Origin: Chloroflexota bacterium
GTDB taxonomy: Bacteria; Chloroflexota; Dehalococcoidia; SM23-28-2; RBG-16-64-32
Reading direction: 5' to 3'
Assembly (NCBI GenBank): GCA_022574655.1
Contig: JACZRQ010000008.1
Location: 1-43,649 of the forward strand
Length of the DNA stretch: 43,649 nt
In this document: piece after piece, positions 24,439 to 32,393 of the stretch
Layout: each line of letters starts with the position of its first letter
Position numbering within the stretch: the stretch's first letter is position 1
The notes under the pieces: model-generated
What the model was told of the DNA's origin: nothing
What the model saw: only the letters and a program-made list of their open reading frames with translations
The model's database searches: none
Program-made: the position numbers and the translations under genes

Positions 24439-26250
24439 ATGACACTGCAAGAAAGCATTGAGGTTCGAGAACACCCTAAGGTTCCGGTGGATCTGAAGCC
24501 GGGTCATGTCTTCGTGACGGTCGATGAAGAGATCGAGAACTTAGAGCGTGAGGCGAAGCGATTCCGTAAGGATGAAGAGGGTTTGCTGACGGAGTTCATG
24601 GGCCTCCGGCTCCGCCAAGGCGTATACGGCCAACGGCAAGACGATAACCAGATGATCCGCATCAAGCTGCCCTACGGAGGGCTGAACGCGGAACAGATGG
24701 ACGCGATTGGCAAGATCGCCGAGAACTACTCGGGTCTCCGTCGAGGTCACATCACGACGCGTGAGAACATCCAGATCCACTTCGTGAACCTGGACGATTC
24801 ACCAACGGTGTTGCGGATGCTCCAGGACGTTGGCCTGACGACGCGTGAGGCCTGCGGTCACACGGTTCGTAACATTACGGGATGTCCCTACGCCGGTGTG
24901 TCCGACCATGAGTTGTTCGACGTTACGCCGTATCTCGCGGCGTTCGGGCGCGTGATGATTCGCAACCCCATCGGCCAGAACATGCCGCGAAAGATCAAGC
25001 CTGCGTTCTCTTGCGGACCGGACGATTGCGCCGGGACGCCATTCCACGATATCGGCTTTATCGCCAAGATCAAGATGGAAGACGGCAAGGAGATCCGCGG
25101 GTTCGAAGTGACGGTTGGCGGTGGAACGTCGACGATGGTGCGAGCGGCAGATACGATTTACGAGTTCGTGACGGCCGAGGACGGTCGCTACATCCGGGTC
25201 GCGGAGGCGATACTCAAAGTGTTCGACAAGGAAGGCGGGATTCCCGGATTCCTGCGCAAGAATCTGAACAAGGCTCGCATCAAGTTCATTGTGAAGAAGC
25301 TTGGCATCGAGGAGTTCCGGCGTCAGGTGGAAGAAGAGCTGGCGGAGCCGTGGGCCTGGGAGCCTCTGGACATGAGCGCGCTCAAGCAGTTGGCGCCGGA
25401 AGGTCCGACGCCGGGCGAGGCGCCGAACGGCGTGCAGCCGGGCCCGGACTTCGATCGCTGGGTCAAGACCAACGTCACTCGCCAGCGTCAGGACGGATAC
25501 GTCGCGGTGACGATCACGATCCCGCTGGGCAACATCACTCCGGAGCAGTTCTACGGTCTCGGGAAGATCATGCGGCGTTTCAGCGGTGGCAACGCTCGTA
25601 CTCAGCAAAACCAGAACCTGGTGTTGCGCTGGGTGCATGAGGCTTCGCTGCCGGCGCTGCTCTCCGAGCTGAAGGCGATCGGATTCGGTGATTCCGAGGC
25701 GGGGTTGATCTCCGATACAGTAGCTTGCCCAGGCACCGACTCCTGCAAGCTGGGCATCACGTCATCGCAGGGCGTGGCCGGGGCTATCACCGAAGAGGTG
25801 AAGAAGCTGGGTGTCGACGACCCGCTGGTGAACGCCATCGACATCAAGGCGAGCGGCTGCCCGAACGGCTGCTCTCAGCACCATCTGGCGGCGATCGGAC
25901 TGCAGGGCTCGTCGTTCTCTGCAAACGGTGCCACGATCCCCTGTTTCGACATCTTTCTTGGTGGTGGAGGCTACATCGGCGGCGGCAAGTTTGGTGTTCG
26001 TGTCTCGCGTATTCCGACGAAGCGCATCCCGCAGGCGATTGGGAAGATCATCAGCATCTACAAGGAACAACGGAACGACGGAGAGGACTTCGTGGCGTTT
26101 ATCGACCGGATCGGTCCGAAGACGATCGACCCGATGTTGAGCGAGTTTAAGGACGTGGGTCCGATCCATGAGGAGATAGACGTGTACATGGACTGGGGCA
26201 AGGAAGAGTTGTTCCAGGTGATCCGCGGCGAGGGCGAGTGCGCTGTCTAG
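24439..26250 (+). CDS. Ferredoxin-type siroheme sulfite (or nitrite) reductase
   Basis: A 603-residue enzyme with two nitrite/sulfite-reductase ferredoxin-like half-domains and two siroheme-binding domains. The 4Fe-4S/siroheme cysteines are in ACPGTDSCKLG and GCPNGC. The substrate-binding basic residues are likely in LRRGHITTRENIQIHF and ARTQQNQNLVLRW. Sulfite reductase, giving sulfide, is favoured over nitrite reductase because APS reductase and ATP sulfurylase follow on the same strand. GAGGGA precedes the ATG. Expression is probably from the promoter at 24329 and controlled at the inverted repeat beside it. It supplies the sulfide for the carrier proteins and cysteine synthases downstream. 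Confidence 0.92.
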   Translation: MTLQESIEVREHPKVPVDLKPGHVFVTVDEEIENLEREAKRFRKDEEGLLTEFMGLRLRQGVYGQRQDDNQMIRIKLPYGGLNAEQMDAIGKIAENYSGLRRGHITTRENIQIHFVNLDDSPTVLRMLQDVGLTTREACGHTVRNITGCPYAGVSDHELFDVTPYLAAFGRVMIRNPIGQNMPRKIKPAFSCGPDDCAGTPFHDIGFIAKIKMEDGKEIRGFEVTVGGGTSTMVRAADTIYEFVTAEDGRYIRVAEAILKVFDKEGGIPGFLRKNLNKARIKFIVKKLGIEEFRRQVEEELAEPWAWEPLDMSALKQLAPEGPTPGEAPNGVQPGPDFDRWVKTNVTRQRQDGYVAVTITIPLGNITPEQFYGLGKIMRRFSGGNARTQQNQNLVLRWVHEASLPALLSELKAIGFGDSEAGLISDTVACPGTDSCKLGITSSQGVAGAITEEVKKLGVDDPLVNAIDIKASGCPNGCSQHHLAAIGLQGSSFSANGATIPCFDIFLGGGGYIGGGKFGVRVSRIPTKRIPQAIGKIISIYKEQRNDGEDFVAFIDRIGPKTIDPMLSEFKDVGPIHEEIDVYMDWGKEELFQVIRGEGECAV

Positions 26251-26296
26251 CCGGCAGCTGAAACTACCAACGAATGATCCAAGGAGGAGCCAGGAA

Positions 26297-27022
26297 GTGA
26301 AAGAAGCGACACGAGCAGAGTACACCGCAGCTGATGTAGATGCGCTCAACGAGCAGCTCGGTGGCAAGAGCGCCGAGGAGATCATCCGCTGGGCGGGCGA
26401 GACGTTTGGACCGGACATCAAGGCCGCGAGCAGCTTCGGCGCTGAAGACGTCGTGGTTCTCGATCTGATCGCCAAGACCGCGCCTGAGATCAGGATATTC
26501 ACCCTCGACACAGGCCGTCTGCACGACGAGACCTACAAGGTGATGGAAAGCGTTCGAACCAAGTACGAGCTGTCGATGCAGACGATGTTCCCGAACACTG
26601 AAGCGGTGGAGCTTCTCGTCGCGGAGAAGGGTTACTATTCGTTCCTTGACAGCGTTGAAAACCGCAAGGAATGCTGCGGGATCCGCAAAGTGGAGCCGCT
26701 GAAGCGGGCTCTGTCCGATGCGAAGGCGTGGATGACCGGCCTGCGCCGTGACCAGTCCGTTACCCGCACCGACACTCCTGCGATCGAGTGGGACGAGGGC
26801 AACGGGCTGCTCAAGGTGAACCCGATCATCGAGTGGACGAACGATGACGTCTGGGCATACATCAAAGAGAACAACGTTCCGTACAACGAGTTGCACGACA
26901 AGGGATTCCCGAGCATCGGCTGCGCGCCGTGTACGCGCGCCATCAAGGAAGGCGAGGACATCCGCGCCGGACGTTGGTGGTGGGAGAATCCTGAGTTTAA
27001 GGAGTGCGGTCTGCACGACTAA
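26297..27022 (+). CDS. cysH: Assimilatory adenylyl-sulfate (APS) reductase
   Basis: A 241-residue thioredoxin-dependent reductase producing sulfite from APS. The PP-loop-like segment is SSFGAEDVVVLDL and the TLDTGRLHDETY motif is present. The paired cysteines in ECCGIRK (about 126-127) and CAPC (about 209-212) are the 4Fe-4S ligands that distinguish APS reductases from cluster-free PAPS reductases. The catalytic cysteine is in the C-terminal ECGLHD (Cys237). APS use also fits the absence of an APS kinase gene in the island. GTG start with AAGGAGGAG upstream, 46 bases after sulfite reductase. Confidence 0.94.
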   Translation: MKEATRAEYTAADVDALNEQLGGKSAEEIIRWAGETFGPDIKAASSFGAEDVVVLDLIAKTAPEIRIFTLDTGRLHDETYKVMESVRTKYELSMQTMFPNTEAVELLVAEKGYYSFLDSVENRKECCGIRKVEPLKRALSDAKAWMTGLRRDQSVTRTDTPAIEWDEGNGLLKVNPIIEWTNDDVWAYIKENNVPYNELHDKGFPSIGCAPCTRAIKEGEDIRAGRWWWENPEFKECGLHD

Positions 27023-27050
27023 GCAGTAAACGGTAAATAAGCTAAGGATT

Positions 27051-27084
27051 AGAAGGGTCACGGGTCAAAGCCCGTGACCCTTCT
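27051..27084. terminator. Perfect 14-bp hairpin between cysH and sat
   Basis: AGAAGGGTCACGGG (27051-27064), loop TCAAAG, CCCGTGACCCTTCT (27071-27084). The stem is perfect, but no T-run follows on either strand, so it may be a Rho-independent terminator of weak type, an mRNA-stabilising 3' structure, or a processing site that separates cysH from sat. Confidence 0.5.
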
Positions 27085-27110
27085 GTCAGAGTCACGAGCA
27101 GGAGTCCAGA

Positions 27111-28307
27111 ATGAGCGCAGGCGAGAACAATCAGATTGAAACCAACCCCGCCCACGGAGGGCGGCTCATCGACCTACTTGCCATCGGCGCCGAGGCCGAT
27201 GAGCTTCGAGCGAAGGCAGAAGACCTGACTGCCGTCACGCTTTCAGAGCGCGCTCTTTCTGACCTGGAGTTGCTGACTGTCGGCGGCTACAGCCCTCTGG
27301 AGGGCTTTATGACGGAGGCCGACTATCGGGCCGTCGTCTCGGACATGCACCTCGCATCCGGCGTGGCATGGTCGATGCCGATCAAGCTTGCGATCTCTGA
27401 GGATGTCAGCGTTGAAGAGGGTGATGAAGTCGCTCTCGCCGACGAGGCGGGGCGCCGGCTTGCCGTCCTGAAGATCGAAGAAAAGTTCGGATACGACAAG
27501 CGGGAAGAAGCACGCAACGTTTACCGAACAGAGGACGAAGAGCATCCCGGCGTCGCCGCCGTCTATGCAGACGGTGACGTCCTGATCGGCGGCCAGGTGC
27601 GGGCGTTCGAGCTACCGGGGCATGATGACTTTCCGGAGCACCGGCTGACTCCCGCTCAGGCGCGAGCCGAGTTCGCGGCCCGTGGCTGGCGGACGATAGT
27701 TGGGTTCCAGACGCGCAACCCGGTGCACCGCGCTCACGAGTACATCCAGAAATGCGCGCTCGAGATCGTCGATGGGTTGCTGCTGCACCCGCTCGTCGGC
27801 GCCACTAAAGCGGGTGACATTCCGGCGGACGTGCGAATGCGCTGCTACGAGGTCCTGCTCGACGCCTATTATCCGAAGGACAAGGTCGTGCTGGCCGTGA
27901 ATCCGGCGGCGATGCGCTACGCGGGACCGCGCGAAGCGATCTTTCATGCACAGGTCCGAAAGAACTACGGCTGCACGCACTTTATCGTCGGCCGGGACCA
28001 CGCCGGTGTCGGCAAGTACTATGGCACGTTCGACGCCCAGCAGATCTTCGACGAGTTTAAGCCCGGCGAGCTTGGAATCACCCCGCTCAAGTTCGAGCAC
28101 ACGTTCTACTGCAAGAAGTGCGACGAGATGGGCAGCGTAAAGACATGCCCCCACAGCCCGGAAGACCGGGTGACGCTTTCCGGGACCGAGGTGCGAGACA
28201 TGCTTAAAGGCGGTATCACGCCGCCGCCAGAGTTCTCGCGACCCGAGGTTGCTCAAGTCCTGATCGATGCGATGCAGGAACGAGTAACCCCGAAACATGC
28301 AATCTGA
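27111..28307 (+). CDS. sat: Sulfate adenylyltransferase (ATP sulfurylase), homo-oligomeric type
   Basis: A 398-residue enzyme that activates sulfate with ATP to APS. The family motifs are present: [11 protein letters not shown] (about 200-210), [12 protein letters not shown] (about 298-309), and a C-terminal cysteine cluster CKKC...CPH that probably binds zinc. The single-chain Sat type is used by dissimilatory and many assimilatory organisms, in contrast to CysDN. With cysH and the sulfite reductase it completes sulfate to sulfide. AGGAG precedes the ATG, and the permease gene overlaps its 3' end by 11 bases. No aprAB or dsrAB genes are present, which supports an assimilatory role. Confidence 0.95.
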   Translation: MSAGENNQIETNPAHGGRLIDLLAIGAEADELRAKAEDLTAVTLSERALSDLELLTVGGYSPLEGFMTEADYRAVVSDMHLASGVAWSMPIKLAISEDVSVEEGDEVALADEAGRRLAVLKIEEKFGYDKREEARNVYRTEDEEHPGVAAVYADGDVLIGGQVRAFELPGHDDFPEHRLTPAQARAEFAARGWRTIVGFQTRNPVHRAHEYIQKCALEIVDGLLLHPLVGATKAGDIPADVRMRCYEVLLDAYYPKDKVVLAVNPAAMRYAGPREAIFHAQVRKNYGCTHFIVGRDHAGVGKYYGTFDAQQIFDEFKPGELGITPLKFEHTFYCKKCDEMGSVKTCPHSPEDRVTLSGTEVRDMLKGGITPPPEFSRPEVAQVLIDAMQERVTPKHAI

Positions 28308-29454
28308 TCGAGCGAGGGAAGCGTCAATTGGTGCCGGGTCAGTGACCAGCGGAGTAACCGGCGGCCACCGTACTGGCCGCGACGCGACTCCCGCTCGCTA
28401 TACATCAGCGCTGAGGGTTGCTCGAGTCGGCTCGAAGATCGCTTACAGCGTCGGCGGCATCTTTCTGTTCATCCTGGCGCTTGAATTTCTCAAGAGTGGT
28501 GCCTCCGGACTAGAGCCGGTGCTCAACGGTGTCAACGCCGATGGTGTCCACAACCTTCTTGGCTTCGGCTGGATCGGTGCCTACCTGGTGATGAGTGGCT
28601 CGCCGGTGGCGGCGATTGGACTCAGCCTCTTCGCCGGAGGGACCGTTTCGGATATCGAGGCGCTGGCGATCCTCAACGGCTCGCGGTTGGGCGCATCGTT
28701 CATCGTGCTTGCCGTGGGCTTCGTCATGTACGCATCGAAGCGGCGAACGGCGGACGGGCTCTATATTGGCGTCGTCGCGTTGTTGACGGCCTTCACGCTG
28801 TGGCTCCCGGTCTTGCCGCTCGGCGTTCTAGCGCTGGAGTCGGGCTGGTTCGACGCCGTGGAGCTGTCCCGGCCTGAGTTCCTTACTTCGTTCGTTAACG
28901 CCGCCTACGACCCTATCGTCGACCCGATCTCAGACAAAGTGGCGGGCATAGTCGTTTTCGGCGGTGGCATTGCGTTGCTGTTGCTCGCCTTCGCTGTGTT
29001 CGACCGCGCGTTGCCGAACCTGGAGCAACCGAGCTTGCGTGTGGAGCGGGTGAAGGACTGGCTGCATCACCCGCTGGCGATGTTCACGATCGGTCTGCTT
29101 CTGACGGCGGTGACTCTATCGGTGTCGATCTCGCTGACGCTTCTCATTCCTCTGTCGCTGAAGGGTTATATCCGTCGTAACGGAATCATCCCCTACGTAA
29201 TGGGCGCGAACATCTCCACGTGGGTCGACACGATGGTTGCGGCACTTCTGCTGGACGCGCCTCAGGCGTTCACGGTCGTTTTCGTTCAGATGATCGCGGG
29301 CGCGGCGTTGTCGCTTGCGGTGCTGTTGTTGTTTTACAAGCCGTACTCGAGGGTGATCCTTGGTTTGGCGAACCGGATCACACACACGAAGCGGAACTTT
29401 GGGGTGTTTATGGGTGCGATCTTCTTCGTGCCGCTGGTGTTGTTTCTGATATGA
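28297..29454 (+). CDS. Na/Pi-cotransporter-like permease, candidate sulfate transporter
   Basis: A 385-residue polytopic protein with about eight to nine membrane segments and an internal duplication. [15 protein letters not shown] (first half) and [17 protein letters not shown] (second half) both resemble the GANIGTTVT repeat of Na+/phosphate cotransporters (PF02690). The QSSS motifs of that family are replaced (SGSPVA, LSVSIS), suggesting a changed substrate. Its ATG lies inside sat and overlaps it by 11 bases, so the two are translated together. I infer sulfate, or another oxyanion, uptake for the pathway. No other sulfate transporter, ABC or SulP, lies in the window. Confidence 0.75.
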   Translation: MQSDRAREASIGAGSVTSGVTGGHRTGRDATPARYTSALRVARVGSKIAYSVGGIFLFILALEFLKSGASGLEPVLNGVNADGVHNLLGFGWIGAYLVMSGSPVAAIGLSLFAGGTVSDIEALAILNGSRLGASFIVLAVGFVMYASKRRTADGLYIGVVALLTAFTLWLPVLPLGVLALESGWFDAVELSRPEFLTSFVNAAYDPIVDPISDKVAGIVVFGGGIALLLLAFAVFDRALPNLEQPSLRVERVKDWLHHPLAMFTIGLLLTAVTLSVSISLTLLIPLSLKGYIRRNGIIPYVMGANISTWVDTMVAALLLDAPQAFTVVFVQMIAGAALSLAVLLLFYKPYSRVILGLANRITHTKRNFGVFMGAIFFVPLVLFLI

Positions 29455-29480
29455 GCCAGCTAGGGCTTTTATTAGTAGAC

Positions 29481-29500
29481 ATACCCCAGGGGGGGTTGAT
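29481..29500. promoter_or_regulatory. G-tract inverted repeat upstream of the rrf2-cysK operon
   Basis: ATACCCC-AG-GGGGGGTTGAT resembles the C-tract/G-tract operators of CsoR/CstR-family repressors and overlaps the -35 box of the following promoter. A persulfide-sensing CstR-like repressor would suit a sulfur operon, but no second CsoR-family gene lies in the window. Confidence 0.35.
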
Positions 29501-29523
29501 ACTATTGTTGATAGAAATAGTCT
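29496..29523 (+). promoter_or_regulatory. Putative promoter of the rrf2-cysK operon
   Basis: TTGATA (29496-29501) and TAGTCT (29518-29523) with a 16-base spacer, start point near 29530. A second TTGATA at 29508 has no matching -10. Confidence 0.4.
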
Positions 29524-29525
29524 AC

Positions 29526-29538
29526 TTTCACTCTGAAA
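29526..29538 (+). promoter_or_regulatory. Putative Rrf2 autoregulatory operator (TTTC-N5-GAAA)
   Basis: TTTCACTCTGAAA is a perfect inverted repeat with a 3-base centre, placed at the predicted transcription start and 26 bases before the Rrf2 ATG. It shares length, outer bases and position with TTCCGAGTAGGAA at 24358-24370. Confidence 0.45.
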
Positions 29539-29563
29539 CTGTCACCGCCCCAGGAATCAACTC

Positions 29564-30007
29564 ATGAAAGTTTCAACTAAAGGCCACTACGGTATTCGCG
29601 CGCTCATCGAGCTAACTCACCACTATGGGGAGGCTCGTCCGATGCAAAGTAGCGAGATCGCGGCCAGGCAGGACATTCCGGAGTCCTACCTCGAGCAGAT
29701 GCTGACGACGCTGCGGCGCGCAGGCTTCATCCGCAGCGTGCGAGGTCCCCAGGGCGGCCACGCTCTCATTCGTGATCCGCATGAGCTGCGGGTGAGCGAG
29801 GTAGTCGAGGCACTGGAGGGCCCGGTCATGCCGATCGATTGTTTAGACGAAACTAGCCCTTGCGGTCGCAACGGCGGATGCGCTCAACACGACATGTGGA
29901 ACGAGGTGCGCTTAGCGATCCTGCAGGTGCTAAACGATACGAACATCTCAGACCTTGCCGAGCGCGACCGCGAGGTCAAGGCCGGTGCGGCCCGGTACAT
30001 GATTTAG
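29564..30007 (+). CDS. Rrf2-family regulator with IscR-like Cys3-His cluster site
   Basis: A 147-residue regulator with the Rrf2 winged helix-turn-helix (KGHYGIRALIEL, DIPESYLEQMLTTLRRAGFIRSVRGPQGG). Cysteines at 93, 100 and 106 and histidine 109 match the spacing of IscR ligands Cys92, Cys98, Cys104 and His107, apart from one extra residue in the first gap. An Fe-S cluster is therefore likely; CymR, the usual cysteine regulator of Firmicutes, lacks these cysteines. It is 10 bases upstream of cysK, so it probably reports sulfur or Fe-S status and controls cysteine synthesis, and perhaps the sulfite reductase operon through the shared inverted repeat. Confidence 0.92.
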   Translation: MKVSTKGHYGIRALIELTHHYGEARPMQSSEIAARQDIPESYLEQMLTTLRRAGFIRSVRGPQGGHALIRDPHELRVSEVVEALEGPVMPIDCLDETSPCGRNGGCAQHDMWNEVRLAILQVLNDTNISDLAERDREVKAGAARYMI

Positions 30008-30017
30008 GAGTCGACGC

Positions 30018-30941
30018 ATGTGTGACCGAAATAAGATCGCGGAATCGGCCCTCGACCTAATCGGGGGCACACCGCTCGTGCGGCTGAACAAGGTCGTCGA
30101 GGCGGGCTCGGCGGAACTACTGGGGAAGTGCGAGAACCTTAATCCGGCGGGCAGCGTGAAGGATCGTATCGCATTGAGCATGATTGAGGCGGCCGAGAAG
30201 GAAGGGCGACTGAAGCCGGGCGATACGATCGTGGAACCGACGAGTGGAAACACGGGCATCGGTTTGGCGATGGTGGCGGCTGTGAAGGGTTACCAGCTCA
30301 TCGTCACGATGCCGGAGGACATGAGCCTCGCGCGGCGCGACCTTCTGTCCCGTTTCGGCGCGGAGGTGATCCTTACTCCGGCGATAGAGGGGATGACCGG
30401 GGCGGTCTACGCCGCGCAGGAGATCATGAGCAAGAGTCCGGAATACTTTATGGCGCAGCAGTTCGAAAATCCCGCGAATCCGGAGGCACACCGGCGCGGC
30501 ACCGCGCTCGAACTGCTCGAAGGGTGTGAGAACCGGATCGATGCCTTCGTCGCCGGCGTTGGCACAGGCGGGACGATTACGGGTGTCGGCGAGGTGCTTA
30601 AGGAGAAGCTGCCCGATGTTGCGGTGATCGCGGTGGAGCCCTCGCGGTCTCCCGTACTTCAAGGTGGGCGCGCCGGGGTGACAGGCATTCAGGGTATCGG
30701 CGCTGGCTTTGCACCCGGCATATTGAATCAGGAGATTTATGACGAGATCATCTCCGTGAGCGATGAAGACGCGATTGAGATGTCTCGGACACTTTGTAGT
30801 AGCGAAGGACTGCTCGTGGGCATCTCTTCCGGAGCTAACGTTTGGGCGGCTATCAAGGTGGCAAAGCGGCTGGGCGAAGGAAAGCGAGTGGTAACGGTAC
30901 TTTGCGATACAGGCGAGCGATATCTGACGATGGAGGCATGA
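30018..30941 (+). CDS. cysK: Cysteine synthase (O-acetylserine sulfhydrylase type)
   Basis: A 307-residue fold-type II PLP enzyme making L-cysteine from O-acetylserine and sulfide. The PLP lysine is in NPAGSVKDR (about residue 46), the substrate loop is PTSGNTGIG, and the phosphate-binding loop is GTGGTITG. The C-terminal LCDTGERYLTMEA is typical of CysK (DTGERYL), unlike the second enzyme at 32394. AGGAG precedes the ATG. Co-occurrence with a carrier-dependent CysM suggests two parallel cysteine routes. Confidence 0.94.
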   Translation: MCDRNKIAESALDLIGGTPLVRLNKVVEAGSAELLGKCENLNPAGSVKDRIALSMIEAAEKEGRLKPGDTIVEPTSGNTGIGLAMVAAVKGYQLIVTMPEDMSLARRDLLSRFGAEVILTPAIEGMTGAVYAAQEIMSKSPEYFMAQQFENPANPEAHRRGTALELLEGCENRIDAFVAGVGTGGTITGVGEVLKEKLPDVAVIAVEPSRSPVLQGGRAGVTGIQGIGAGFAPGILNQEIYDEIISVSDEDAIEMSRTLCSSEGLLVGISSGANVWAAIKVAKRLGEGKRVVTVLCDTGERYLTMEA

Positions 30942-30942
30942 G

Positions 30943-32109
30943 ATGACGGCTGCTGAGAGGAACAAGCTGATGTCAGTGACGGTATATATCCCTACCCCCT
31001 TCAGGAAGCTGGCGGGGAACCAGACACACGTGAAGGTCGACGGTGATACGGTGGGCGAGGTGCTGGACAGCCTTGGTGAGAAGTATCCCGGTCTGCGCCA
31101 CATGGTGTACAACGAAGCGGACGAAATTCCGGGGCACGTGAACGTTTACGTGAACAACACGGAGATACACACCCTTCAAGGGAAGGCGACTCCAGTGAAG
31201 AACGGTGATGAGATGGCCGTGATCCCAGCGATTGCCGGCGGCAGGGGCGAGGCGCTGACGCCCGAGCAGGTGGAACGCTACTCGCGGCACATCATCATGA
31301 CGCAGGTGGGGCCCGCCGGGCAGCGCAAGCTAATGGAATCGAAGGTACTTGTTATCGGCGCCGGCGGCCTCGGTGGTCCGGCGGCGTTGTACCTGGCGCT
31401 CGCGGGCATTGGCACGATCGGCATCGTCGACTTCGACGTGGTGGATCTGTCGAACCTACAGCGGCAGGTCCTTCACCAGAACGACGATGTTGGTCGCTTG
31501 AAGACGGCGTCAGCGAAGACGACGCTCAACAACTACAACCCGGACGTGAACGTCGTGATCCACGACACGCCGATTCATTCTGAAAACGCGAACGAGATCA
31601 TCTCGCAGTACGACATCATCGTAAACGGAGCGGACAACTTCACGACACGCTACCTTGTGAACGACGCCGCGTACCTGGCTGGGAAGACGCTGGTCGACGG
31701 TAGCATCCTGCTCTTCGATGGACAGGCGACCGTCTACGTGCCGGGAAGCGGCTGCTACCGCTGCTTGTTCCCGGCGCCGCCTCCGCCGGGCGCGGTACCG
31801 AACTGCGCCGAGGCGGGTGTCCTCGGTGCTCTAACGGGAATCATCGGCTCGATACAGGCGACTGAGGTGATCAAGCAGATTCTGGAGATCGGCGATCCGC
31901 TCTCTGGCAGGCTCCTGCTGCTCGATGCGTTGGCGATGGAGTTCCGGGTCGTCAAGCTGCGCCAAGACCCGAGTTGCCCGCTATGTGGCGACAACCCAAC
32001 GATCACGGAGCTGATCGACTATGAGGTGTTTTGCGGGGCTCCGTTCCCAGGACAGGACGAAGAAGAAGGCGCGGCAGTGGCCGGTGCGGGAGTTGAACAT
32101 GGCAGTTGA
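30943..32109 (+). CDS. Sulfur carrier fused to E1-like activating enzyme (MoaD/CysO-ThiF/MoeB)
   Basis: A 388-residue fusion. Residues about 10-100 form a CysO-like carrier whose diglycine (AIAGG, Gly99-Gly100) is internal and followed at once by RGEALTPEQ. Residues 105-388 are an adenylating E1-like domain: ERYSRHI start, nucleotide loop GAGGLGG (about 138-144), LQRQVLH, the PNCAEAGVLG cysteine region, and zinc pairs CYRC and CPLC. The E1 domain should adenylate the C-terminal glycine of carrier proteins for sulfur loading; there is no rhodanese domain as in MoeZ. The attached carrier cannot be activated unless the chain is cut after GG, for which the JAMM protease at 33729 is a candidate. 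GGAGG lies before the ATG at 30943; ATG 30970 is an alternative. Confidence 0.92.
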   Translation: MTAAERNKLMSVTVYIPTPFRKLAGNQTHVKVDGDTVGEVLDSLGEKYPGLRHMVYNEADEIPGHVNVYVNNTEIHTLQGKATPVKNGDEMAVIPAIAGGRGEALTPEQVERYSRHIIMTQVGPAGQRKLMESKVLVIGAGGLGGPAALYLALAGIGTIGIVDFDVVDLSNLQRQVLHQNDDVGRLKTASAKTTLNNYNPDVNVVIHDTPIHSENANEIISQYDIIVNGADNFTTRYLVNDAAYLAGKTLVDGSILLFDGQATVYVPGSGCYRCLFPAPPPPGAVPNCAEAGVLGALTGIIGSIQATEVIKQILEIGDPLSGRLLLLDALAMEFRVVKLRQDPSCPLCGDNPTITELIDYEVFCGAPFPGQDEEEGAAVAGAGVEHGS

Positions 32110-32377
32110 AGTAAAGCTAGCGGCTAATTTGCAGAAGCTCGTCGGGGGCCAGAAGTCGGTCTCCGTCGAGGGTGCGACCGTGGGTGAGGTGCTCGACGAT
32201 CTCGAGAGCAAGCATCCGGGGATCAAGGAGACGATCATGGCGGACGGTGCGATCCACCGCTTCGTCAACATCTACCTCAACGACGAGGACATCCGTTTTC
32301 TGAAGCAACTCGACACCCAGCTCTCGGAGGGCGATGTCCTCTCGGTGCTTCCCGCGCTCGCCGGGGGCACAGCCTAG
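32099..32377 (+). CDS. cysO: CysO/ThiS-type sulfur carrier with GG-Thr-Ala tail
   Basis: A 92-residue ubiquitin-like sulfur carrier resembling CysO. Its C-terminus is PALAGG followed by two more residues, Thr-Ala, so the diglycine is masked. In related systems (QbsE with a Cys-Phe tail, Wolinella HcyS) a JAMM metalloprotease first removes such a tail. A JAMM gene lies 1.35 kb downstream on the same strand. The ATG overlaps the end of the E1 fusion by 11 bases and GGGAG precedes it. The CysM gene follows 16 bases after its stop. It is expected to donate thiocarboxylate sulfur to CysM for cysteine synthesis. Confidence 0.9.
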   Translation: MAVEVKLAANLQKLVGGQKSVSVEGATVGEVLDDLESKHPGIKETIMADGAIHRFVNIYLNDEDIRFLKQLDTQLSEGDVLSVLPALAGGTA

Positions 32378-32393
32378 CTCCATCCGGCTCCGG

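Noticed and set aside
24439-26250. Assimilatory nitrite reductase
   Set aside because: The family does not separate by eye, but the following APS reductase and ATP sulfurylase genes favour sulfite.
27111-28307. Dissimilatory sulfate reduction locus
   Set aside because: No aprAB, dsrAB or qmo genes; the reductases are assimilatory types beside cysteine synthases.
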